Source: Cydia pomonella (Eukaryota; Arthropoda; Insecta; Lepidoptera; Tortricidae). From it: a stretch of DNA of 64,000 bases. Positions 25,801 to 32,414 of this stretch are shown here, in pieces. The first letter of the stretch is position 1, and each line of letters starts with the position of its first letter. Location of the stretch: assembly GCF_033807575.1 (NCBI RefSeq), contig NC_084717.1, positions 7,379,692 to 7,443,691 on the forward strand, in the 5' to 3' direction. The translations under genes were made by a program, and so were the position numbers. Under the pieces are notes generated by a model. It did not search any database. It was given only the letters and a program-made list of their open reading frames with translations, and had not been told where the DNA came from.

Positions 25801-28800
25801 CTAGATTGGGGGATTTTAAATGATTATGTCAATTCAATGGGGACATTTCTTGTTTCATAAATGTGGCCATACCTATTGTGGTCATGATCTCTATCAAGTT
25901 AAATATTAAGTCGAATATAGCATTTTAAATAAAGCTAAATAAATAAATAAAAAGTTTATTTGGCAACTAAATAAAACTATTTCAATCCATATCTAACGTG
26001 TACGAGTATATATCCAAATATAACTGAAGTCTAGACGCAAATACATCATCAGTTTACAACAACACTACATAAATGGGCCATTCCATACGTTTTTCTACCC
26101 ATTCCACTCTCTATTCAGCTGTGTGTATTTTTCATGAAAACTCGTAACGAGACATAAACCGAGGTTTTTACGGTACATTCCTTTCTCTTTTTCTTATTCC
26201 TAAGCTGGTAACTATACTAACACAATATTACCTTTGTTATAGATGAAGGGAAAATTCACAAGATAGTTCAATGGACCCGAAACGGCGATAGCCAATCTGC
26301 TCTGCTGGATATTTTCGACGTAACGCCTGGAGAACCCATTCAGGTAACTAATACAGTAACAATTTTTTTGCCTAGTATCTTTTGGGGATTTATGAGTACT
26401 ATTATGCTGACCGGAATGTATGGTGTATTGAGGTGGTTATGGATACTAGTTTTATAGGAATACTATAATGGAAACATTTTGTTGGCTGCTTGGGTCGTAT
26501 AGATCGAGCCGCGTAGCTCGGGAGTCTATTAAGTTTTATAGGACAGTAACGTAGCAGTAATCTAGTATTGATATTGGTAACATAACCCATTTCTCTTGGA
26601 GTAAGTAGTCGTTCTCGAGTCATGAATATAAACGCAAATAGGTACTTATAAGCATGGATTTGGGGTTTATGAGGTTGTGTGATTTTGTAAATATGGTTTT
26701 GGATGAGCTGTCGACTGGTTAATTGTTTTTTTATTTAAATCGAGTAGTATCTATTTTATATATGACGTATAAATAAGTACTTACACAACTTCCTTCTTAC
26801 ATCTAAAGCTTAATAAATATACGAGAAAAATGATTACCTTAAAATGTTTAGCGGTAGGTACCGTTCAGTTTCCACTCGGTACTCTCGAACGACGAACGAT
26901 TTTAGAGAATCTGTCCATCCGTTAAGGATATAAGCTGTTTACATGGGATAGTTATTAAAATTTTATGAACACTAATAACCAGCCCGAATCGAACAATGCT
27001 TTTAAGAAGGTACAACAGTACGATACCGATCTGTCATAAATGACGTTTTTTGGTTGAAGTAATGTAACTTTTAACACTGACAGTGACAGATTGGTATCGT
27101 ACCGCTGTGACTTCTTATAAGCATTGTTGTAATCGGACCGGATTAACGATAAGATTTCAAGTAGTACCCTACTTACTATACAAACTTATAATTAAATACA
27201 AATAGTTATTTCCGTTTAGGATTTATACATATAGAATGTATGTTATAATTATATTCCTTTAAAAATCTCAGAAATTTAACACTTGATCTAGGCAATGGGC
27301 ATATCCCGCGTGCACGGCTCGCTGTACGCCGCATCGGATCGGCGTGTTCTACAACTTCGTTTGGGACTGTGTGCGCGCCGCTATGACGCATGCGTGCGCT
27401 GCGCACGCGACCCTTACTGCGGCTGGGACCGCGAGGCTTCTGTGTGCAGGGAATACGCGCCAGGGTAAGTGTAGGCAGTGGATCACACTCCCGCAAAGCT
27501 CGCTGTACGCTACATCGGACTGGCGGCTCCAACTGCGGTTGGTGCATTGCGCACGCCACCGGTGCGGTGTGCGTGCGCTGCGCGCGCGATCCTTACTGCT
27601 GCAACTCCAAAGGAGTTACATGCGCGTTGCCGCCCCTGACACTCCGCACCCTCGTTAGAGCTCTGGCGTAAACACATATTACTAATTAGTGCTTACTCGT
27701 GTATGTACATTAAGTACACCATTTCCATTTGACACGAGTGTTATTTATTGAGTAATTATTTTATTAGTTTTTGAAATGGAAGAAATAAAAGACAAAATAT
27801 GTTTTATAAGTAAGTAAATAACTTTATTCCGTCAAATTTCGCACATGTTCAAACTTATTGTAATGTTATAATAGAAAAAAAATCGTACTTGTCAATTTTA
27901 AAATTTAGGTTCACAGTGGATATCCCAGATGAAAAGGTTGATCTATGTCCAAAATAACACGACCTTCCTTTATGTTATGTAATTTTTTTTTTCTTCTTAC
28001 ACAGTTTGATTCAAGATGTGGCTAATGAAACAGCGGACATTTGCGACTCCTCTATAGCCCGTAAGAGCGTGTCGGCGACTTTTGGCCAGAGCCTACACCT
28101 GGGCAGCTTCATCAAGATGCCCGAGGTCCTGCAACCACGAGCTATCACCTGGTACCACTACTCCAGGGAAAAGGGACGACATCCAATCACGTTCAAGTGA
28201 GTTCTAGCGAAGCACCCAGTTATACCATTTGGTTGAGGATAGGACAAGTTAACATTAGATTACTAAAATGCAACGTTGAAATATTGAAATATATGCCGGG
28301 TGTAGCCTGTAACATAAGCAAAAAATTCAACTATAGGCTGTGGTTCTCAAAGTGTTTACACACTTTAACGTTATTTATTCTAAGACGCAATGTATTGCGA
28401 ATTTTGTTATGTTTAAAGCGTGACAACGTCAATAACACTGATGACAGTGTACATTGAAGATCATATTTAATTTGTATGAAAAAGAGGAAAAATAATTTAT
28501 AATTGTTAAAAGTTATTGAACAAAAGGGTCATCGTTTGAGTTGTATAATCTATGTTTAAATTATTTGTTCGTGTTGTTGGCCACACCCGGTATAACATGA
28601 TTAATCCAGTTTTTTAAAACAAGTTTAATAAAGCAGTCTTTACTGCTAACATTTAAAGCAGCAGGTAAACAAAATATACTTGTTTATTTTATGTGTTTGA
28701 ACATGAATACCATAAACCGCAAAATACGACGTAGCAGTGCAGTTTACGTATCAAAATTTCCACGCCACCGACGCACCGTCAAAACAAATCGTTAAATAAA

Positions 28801-31800
28801 CTGTACTTTAATTAAATGCAACCCTAATTCTCCGCTATCTTCCGTTTGCTTACGAACAGAAAATTATTCAGAAAACACTTGAACTGAACACGCGTCTAAC
28901 AACATTAATTAAAGTGTTTCCAAATCTGCTGCTATCGCACTTCCGCCGCGGTAATTACGATGCAAAGGGAACGCTGTGGCTCGTGCAATTGATATTGGGG
29001 CTATTATATTGAATTGACTCAGAAATCGGTGGTTTGCTCGGTTTGATTAACTGACGAAAAAAATAATGACCATCGATAATTTCCGAGTTCATTTAGTTTA
29101 TTTGCGTAACGGGTAAAGCATCACCATTAAGGATGTTGGTGCGCAAAAAATATCCAAATAAATTCGAAGCGCTTCATTTTACTTTATTTGGCTAACTTGT
29201 CGTAGTAGAACTAGGTAAACGGGTTTTTCAACACACTTGCTCAAAACGACGTTTTTATTCCACCGATTTTTGGCTCATAATCCGAGATATTAAACACGCG
29301 TGCTTTTTCAGTATATTATAACACTCGTGCTTTTTCATAATATTATCCGACTGTGTTAAGAAAGTAACTGATTGCTAATAATATGCATGGAAAGTATGGA
29401 AACGGAGCCTTCTTAATTTGGTCGAAATTTTTTTTTTAAACCAGCTATAAGGTTTCAAATGTTACTTCAAAGAGGTTTTATCCCACGAAACATAATGTAT
29501 GGATTAAATTATCGCGTAAATTACATTAATGAATAAACATAACATTTTATTAATTTGATCTCCATCCGTCGAGTAGAAATACGAAAATATTAGCTTTTAA
29601 AAAAAAATCATTGGCTGTTTGTCGATTTCGTTCGCGCCTTTGCTTTGCGCGCGCATTGGAATCGTGCGTAAAAAAAATAACGCGCCAGCCATTTTCCGTA
29701 ATTGTCATAATATTGGAATTGTTTTGCATGTTTTTAGTTTATATATTGACGAAAATGTCATTTTCAAGCATTTAAAATGAAGAACACATAAAATTGACGC
29801 TGCCAGTAATACTAATAGAGGCAAGAGCCGAGAACCATCAAAATCGGATGAAAAATAATTGGCGGCATATGAAACTTTTATTCAATGGAAAATCAGCAAA
29901 AACGTTCAGTCTTTCTTGGAAAACGTGTTGGTAGCCTACTTCAATGAACTAGCGAATAACTGTCTACAAGCCCAGCACGCTTTGGTGCAATTATTCGATG
30001 TTAAAACTGTAGCTAAGCCACCATTTTGAAAATTGTACTTTTACTTTTTGTTTTTTCCTCGCAAGTGTGTTGAAAAACATCGTATGAAACGCGTGTGCTA
30101 TGGTCATTACACACATCGGCTTTCTTATTGTGTGCTCGCTTACAGCTCGCGCGCACAATATCGCCTCGTGTGTAGCGACCAACTTAGCACACTTGTATCA
30201 TAATGTACTATTAGAGTGTAGTCTACATGTCTACATCGTATTCCTTTGTTTGTTTACTCAATCGATATACAAATCATATTACACGTGTACATACTCGTAT
30301 AGGTAAATTATTAATTCACTTTAAAATTTAAAGGGTCGGTCGACGGGTAAGGTATTTTGGCATTCCTATCCGAAACCTTTTTCAACCACAGGTTAACGGA
30401 AATAGTCCACAAGGGAATTAGGTACATACTAATTAGACACGTGTAAAGTACAATAAATATTCAGGCCTAGTTATACAATGATCACTGTTTAGTGCGAGTT
30501 CATACATTTGCTACTTGCAAACAGTGATCAATGTGTACATAGTCATTTAATCTAAGCGTCGTGTTTCCAGCAAACCGGAGAAGTACATCGAGACCTCTGA
30601 GCACGGACTGCTGATCATATCCGTCAGTGAGAGTGACGCTGGACGCTACGACTGCTGGCTCGGCGGCTCTCTGCTCTGTTCCTACAATATCACCGTCGAC
30701 ATCCACAGGTAAATTATAGTAAATTACAATACTGCAGGTAATGTTGCAGCACTTGCTGTGCACGAAACCGAGCCACGGGGTGCAATGACAATACCATTCG
30801 TAGCATTTATCTACTTTTCTCTTGGATTCGTATTTTAGAGAATCAAACGTGGTGGTTCTGTGCCTAGGCTGCGGTAGGCTTAAACCCCAGTATTTACATA
30901 GCCTATGTCAAAAAACATTGGTAATTGTTCGTTTTGATGACTTATTTTAACATCCCCGCCAAGTCGAGCAAAAAACCGGCACGGCCGTACATACCATCCT
31001 TTTCTCGAAATAGTTCAAACTATTTTCGACCCCCCTATATAATCGTTGTGGATAAAACTACAAGCCTGAATTTTCAGTAACCAAGCGGGCATTGTATAAA
31101 CACAGTATATTTCAAATTGTATTCAATTTTAACCAGTAGTTTAAGAATTATAAGTAGTCAAGGTTTCTTAATTTTGTCACTCACTCACTGACTGACCGAT
31201 CATCAAAACTCTAAGGCACTTCTAGCAGACATAGAAGCTTCAAATTTAGAATACATTAAGTGTTTAGTGTATAAATCAAAGAAAACCTCAAATATGTATG
31301 TTGCAAAAAAATCGGTCCAGTTATCCAGATACACCAACTGCATAAATAACCTTGTAATCCTATATACATGTATAGGATTACATAGTTACTTTTGCAGTGC
31401 ATATGTATAATATAATGGAATTCAAGAAATAGAAGGTACCGGAAAAAAGTAGGACTATCTACAAAAATAAAGGAGATGCCATCAAAAACATAACTTGTAA
31501 AAAAAACAAGTCTCGCAACTCAGTTCTTCTACCATAAAAAGTAGTGAGATCCATGTAATACCAAATCATTCTGTTTATTTAAAACATAAAAGATTTTTAA
31601 TATTGATATGGTCACTACAAGATGTTGTTAGGTTAGCTAATTACGTATTAACTTAAGACAGAAGGTCCCTTAAGTAGGGATTGAATAAATTAACCGACTT
31701 GGTATCACATGGATCTCACTACTTTTTACATTAGAAGAACTGAGTTGTGAGACTTGTTTTTTTTTACAAGTTATGTTTTTGATGGCATCTTATTTTCAAA

Positions 31801-32310
31801 CACACTTAACGTACAAGAAAACTTACAAATCGATCAATTTATCCTAGGAGTCGAACCCAAGTCAAACAGAAACGTAAGAAGTAGTGCAAATATTGTATGA
31901 ACAAACAACCTAGCATTGAGGATTTGACTTTTAATAAAAAGTTTGTCGACATCAAGAGTAAATATGAGCTTGTAAAAATGTGCCTTTTTTTCAGATGCTC
32001 TCCTCCAGAGAAGGGTAACGAGTATCAAAAGATATATTCTAATTGGTGCCATGAGTTCGAGAAGTATAAAACTGCCATGAAGACTTGGGAGCGGAAACAG
32101 GAGGTGAGATGCCAAACATAAACAATAGACATTGGAGTTTAGCAAATGTACAAATAGAATTTTATAATCATCTGTTTCGCTCTCTCTGTGACTCGGCGAG
32201 AGAATTGCAGATTATTTTTACTCGAAAACTAAAAGTAACTTTTATTTTTCCAGCAATGCGCGAAACTGAACGACTCGAATCAAAACACACACCCGAATGA
32301 GATCGTGTGA
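1583..32310 (+). CDS. Sema2a: Semaphorin-2A, 3' nine coding exons (5' part outside window)
   Basis: Nine exons joined by GT-AG introns encode about 471 residues of a class 2 semaphorin, a secreted guidance ligand that acts on plexin B in insect neurons. Residues 1-249 are the rest of the Sema beta-propeller, 250-307 the PSI cysteine domain, about 308-417 the Ig-like domain, and 418-471 a tail that starts with CSPP and ends HPNEIV. Phases fit at every junction (1/2, 2/1, 1/2, 0, 2/1, 2/1, 2/1, 0). Recognition is from memory of Drosophila Sema2a, which is about 720 residues, so roughly the first 240 residues should lie upstream. The paralogue Sema2b is the main alternative name. No membrane segment follows the Ig domain, in keeping with secretion. 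Oddities: a Ser at the expected first Ig cysteine, a decayed PSI exon copy, and a coding-like stretch after the stop. Confidence 0.93.
2217..3010 (-). mobile_element. Jockey-type LINE fragment A, split by another LINE insertion
   Basis: On the minus strand, 3000-2894 reads IARRFARC...[22 protein letters not shown], and 2527-2260 resumes with [20 protein letters not shown] then [20 protein letters not shown]. These are the C-terminal parts of the same reverse transcriptase ORF, joined at 'gata|caccaag'. A run of aatta repeats (2210-2255) forms the 3' tail. The same family appears at 13480-13700 on the + strand. The copy is strongly 5'-truncated. Confidence 0.75.
2528..2893 (-). mobile_element. 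5'-truncated LINE fragment B inserted into fragment A
   Basis: The minus-strand frame gives [34 protein letters not shown] and [17 protein letters not shown], which is the typical end of a CR1/Jockey-like LINE ORF2. The 3' end carries an A-rich tail (tataaaaaaaaatataa on the minus strand). It interrupts the reading frame of fragment A, so it landed later. Confidence 0.7.
3017..3245 (+). repeat. Fragment of the lepidopteran 'acggaaccct...ggccggtttttt' repeat
   Basis: Contains gggtccaaaaaatatg, atctatagcaaacctgatca, then the hallmark ctacggaaccctacactgag and tcttggccggtttttt. I recall the same string from many moth genomes. Related pieces lie at 38738-38825, 45720-45800 and 56695-57446. Confidence 0.7.
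3300..5359. other. Rest of intron a-b
   Basis: AT-rich, non-coding. A modestly GC-rich patch at 3600-3660 (ggcggcgggagccgccacgg, itself a small palindrome) stands out; I assign no function. Confidence 0.6.
5360..5618 (+). CDS. Sema2a: Sema2a exon b: Sema domain
   Basis: The exon follows acceptor tttcacag; its first two bases complete a Gln codon with the base left from the previous exon. It encodes 85 full codons of Sema domain, including [35 protein letters not shown] and the conserved [19 protein letters not shown] stretch. NDT is a potential N-glycosylation site. It ends AG|GTATGT, leaving two bases of an Arg codon. Codon use is strongly G/C-ending. Confidence 0.95.
5619..7318. other. Intron between exons b and c
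   Basis: 1.7 kb; non-coding apart from the MITE-like repeat at 6946-7095. The stretch 6060-6600 is less AT-rich and has no recognised repeat. Confidence 0.7.
6946..7095. repeat. MITE-like repeat, 'gcttagcc ... ggctacgcgg' family
   Basis: About 150 bp, starting agccggcttagccaaggtga and ending gttggctacgcggcc, with tctctctatcactcttcccc in the middle. Relatives lie at 47730-47850 and 57673-57813 (there with gagtgatagagagagatgac, the opposite strand). Ends are imperfect inverted repeats. It lies 220 bp before Sema2a exon c. Confidence 0.6.
7319..7473 (+). CDS. Sema2a: Sema2a exon c: Sema domain
   Basis: Acceptor tatactag is followed by one base completing Arg, then [20 protein letters not shown] and the strand [15 protein letters not shown]. 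It ends in YYAGT and then A|GTAAGT, one base into an Asn codon. This is a late blade of the Sema beta-propeller. The donor opens the longest intron of the window (18,769 bp), a size often seen in developmental genes with intronic regulatory DNA. Confidence 0.95.
8005..8355 (-). mobile_element. RTE-like LINE 3' fragment (endonuclease-reverse transcriptase end)
   Basis: The minus strand encodes, with stops, [25 protein letters not shown], and [15 protein letters not shown], which are typical motifs of the ORF end of RTE-like elements common in moths. The end reads gcccagcagtgggacacttt, a well-known 3' end, followed by an A-run (t-run on + at 8010-8017). An in-frame stop lies inside, so it is dead. 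Confidence 0.78.
13480..13700 (+). mobile_element. LINE fragment, same family as fragment A, + strand
   Basis: Encodes [20 protein letters not shown], then [14 protein letters not shown] and [10 protein letters not shown], matching the minus-strand fragment at 2267-2476 ([20 protein letters not shown]). It is a 5'-truncated, decayed copy inside the 18.8-kb intron. An AT-rich 3' part (13700-13820, with a repeated taattgtatatttaattt unit) follows. Confidence 0.7.
19255..19446 (+). mobile_element. Retroposed 3' end with poly-A tail and 12-bp target-site duplication
   Basis: An insert of about 168 bp (19267-19434) has AATAAA at 19404-19409 and a run of 23 A at 19414-19436. It is flanked by the direct repeat aagttttctaat at 19255-19266 and 19435-19446. 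This is the signature of target-primed reverse transcription by a LINE machinery. The body matches no coding gene I know; it may be a SINE, a truncated LINE 3' end or a short processed transcript. Confidence 0.75.
20557..21420 (-). pseudogene. Jockey-like LINE reverse transcriptase relic
   Basis: Minus-strand translation starts near 21420 with ...[18 protein letters not shown], containing the RT catalytic YADD box. It goes on with [20 protein letters not shown] and [13 protein letters not shown], where a stop appears at 21104. The remainder resumes in another frame as [17 protein letters not shown], then [17 protein letters not shown] and [15 protein letters not shown] to the end at 20557. 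Hence it is 5'-truncated and frameshifted. It sits in the long Sema2a intron, antisense to the gene. Confidence 0.85.
22828..22927. repeat. Perfect 48-bp inverted repeat with 4-base spacer
   Basis: Arms 22828-22875 and 22880-22927 match at all 48 positions; the spacer is ccaa. The arms are AT-rich (aatacattcaatcattgatt outward, cattgaag at the centre). It has no LINE or MITE sequence I recognise. Such near-perfect palindromes are unstable and therefore young, or they are assembly artefacts. Confidence 0.9.
26243..26343 (+). CDS. Sema2a: Sema2a exon d: Sema domain end
   Basis: A 101-bp exon after acceptor ttgttatag. Two bases complete Asn, then 33 codons: [26 protein letters not shown] and TPGEPIQ. 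This matches the semaphorin pattern in which the last propeller blade reads the G-(T)-N/D-x-G-x-I-x-K-I motif. It ends in phase 0 at CAG|GTAACT and joins the PSI-containing exon in phase 0. Confidence 0.95.
26992..27128. repeat. MITE-like foldback in the intron before the PSI exon
   Basis: Left arm aacaatgcttttaagaaggt and acgataccgatctgtca; right arm tgacagattggtatcgt and cttcttataagcattgtt. Imperfect arms of about 50 bp around a short centre. Confidence 0.65.
27292..27464 (+). CDS. Sema2a: Sema2a exon e: PSI (plexin-semaphorin-integrin) domain
   Basis: After acceptor gatctag the exon starts [16 protein letters not shown] and runs into the PSI cysteine cluster: [20 protein letters not shown], then a further Cys before the donor GG|GTAAGT. 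The spacing C-x6-C-x2-C-x5-C-G-W is the classic PSI signature; its cysteines form the knot that supports the Sema propeller. The exon is very GC-rich. A degenerate copy of this exon with its own acceptor begins a few bases downstream (see 27470-27600). Confidence 0.94.
27470..27600 (+). pseudogene. Decayed tandem copy of the Sema2a PSI exon
   Basis: Starting at a duplicated acceptor (tgtag|gcagtgg, compare ctag|gcaatgg of the real exon), the sequence repeats the PSI exon with many substitutions. It reads [15 protein letters not shown] in the original frame, then needs a one-base shift to reach [10 protein letters not shown]. The copy stops right after the PYC codons, where a common dispersed repeat (gcaactccaaaggagttaca) takes over, so the GW, last Cys and donor are missing. 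By eye the two copies are clearly homologous but well diverged, so the duplication is not recent. It is unlikely to be used as an exon because of the frame shift and the lost donor. Confidence 0.8.
27598..27665 (+). repeat. Fragment of the 'caactccagaggagttac' repeat
   Basis: Reads gcaactccaaaggagttaca, then gcgttgccgcccctgaca and ctcgttagagctctgg. Longer relatives are at 37878-38065 and 45222-45560. It abuts the truncated PSI exon copy directly. Confidence 0.7.
28005..28196 (+). CDS. Sema2a: Sema2a exon f: PSI-Ig linker and first half of Ig-like domain
   Basis: Acceptor ttacacag; one base completes Gly, then [18 protein letters not shown] (NET is a glycosylation site), and [18 protein letters not shown] and [14 protein letters not shown], the B-C strand region of an Ig domain with its core Trp. 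The codon at 28105-28107 is AGC (Ser) where class 2 semaphorins as I recall them have the B-strand Cys (HLGCF). It ends AA|GTGAGT, two bases into an Asn codon. Confidence 0.93.
28197..30570. other. Intron between exons f and g
   Basis: 2.4 kb with the TIR element at 29223-30078 and related palindromic DNA after it (30085-30180). No coding sequence. Confidence 0.7.
29223..30078. mobile_element. Non-autonomous TIR element
   Basis: Perfect 18-bp inverted ends, gtttttcaacacacttgc (29223-29240) and its complement (30061-30078). Just inside the left end is ttttggctcataatccgag and twice a cgtgctttttca motif. I recall this sequence as a dispersed moth repeat. No open frame for a transposase is present. 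It lies in the intron between Sema2a exons f and g. Confidence 0.6.
30571..30708 (+). CDS. Sema2a: Sema2a exon g: second half of Ig-like domain
   Basis: Acceptor gtttccag; one base completes Asn, then [38 protein letters not shown] and [15 protein letters not shown] is the typical F-strand of an Ig domain and holds the second fold cysteine; SLLC supplies a further Cys. NIT is a glycosylation site. It ends AG|GTAAAT, two bases into Arg. Confidence 0.95.
31353..31381. repeat. Short perfect palindrome
   Basis: gtaatcctata, six bases, tataggattac. It sits in an AT-rich stretch of the intron between exons g and h that may be an older repeat. Confidence 0.6.
31461..31797. repeat. Foldback MITE with arms of about 85 bp
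   Basis: Left arm 31475-31560 (gatgccatcaaaaacataac, then agtagtgagatccatgtaat) and right arm 31700-31790 (the inverted copy) match with few changes. The unpaired centre is about 140 bp. The element lies 200 bp upstream of exon h. Confidence 0.85.
31995..32103 (+). CDS. Sema2a: Sema2a exon h: C-terminal tail
   Basis: Acceptor ttttttcag; completes Arg and reads [20 protein letters not shown] and [16 protein letters not shown] before GAG|GTGAGA in phase 0. The pattern with Cx[16 protein letters not shown] and KTWE is specific to insect class 2 semaphorins and supports the gene assignment. A 0.3-kb foldback element lies about 200 bp upstream in the preceding intron. Confidence 0.94.
32254..32310 (+). 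CDS. Sema2a: Sema2a terminal coding exon i
   Basis: After a 150-bp intron with acceptor tatttttccag, the frame reads [18 protein letters not shown] and stops at TGA (32308-32310), followed at once by an in-frame TAG. HPNEI matches the end of the Drosophila protein as I recall it (HPNEIF plus a few residues), which supports this acceptor and stop. The same frame is open again after the two stops, with strong coding codon bias. Confidence 0.88.
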   Translation, partial: QCAKLNDSNQNTHPNEIV

Positions 32311-32313
32311 TAG

Positions 32314-32414
32314 CTTCTGAACATCGCCTATCTCATGTTTCAATCTGTGAACTACTACGCGGGCGCCATCCCGGTGCCCTACGTCTCCGCCGGCCTCAGC
32401 CACTTCATCCTGTC
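32314..32414 (+). other. Coding-like open stretch after the Sema2a stop, ending at a strong donor
   Basis: In the same frame as the terminal exon, directly after TGA-TAG, 33 full codons are open: LLNIAYLMFQSV, then NYYAGAIPVPYVSAGLSHFI and LS. The 22 codons from GTG at 32347 to CTG at 32412 all end in G or C, while nearby non-coding DNA is AT-rich. It ends at TC|GTGAGT, a near-ideal 5' splice site, phase 2. A possible acceptor AG at 32312-32313 lacks a pyrimidine tract but would join exon h in phase 0. It may be an alternative C-terminus, the start of another transcript (ATG at 32335) or a formerly coding tail. I do not recognise the peptide. Confidence 0.45.

Larger units (their letters stand above)
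7474..26242. other. 18.8-kb intron between exons c and d
   Basis: Holds LINE relics (8005-8355, 13480-13700, 20557-21420), a retroposed 3' end (19255-19446) and a 48-bp palindrome. Long parts, notably 8700-12500, 14200-17900 and 23300-25100, show no repeat I recognise and have mixed base composition with GC-rich patches (9300-9350, 10400-10515, 15050-15080). They could hold enhancers, but no single site can be supported from one sequence. Confidence 0.6.

Noticed and set aside
27344..27671. Overlapping GC-rich frames around the PSI exons
   Set aside because: Other-frame shadows of the PSI exon and its decayed copy.
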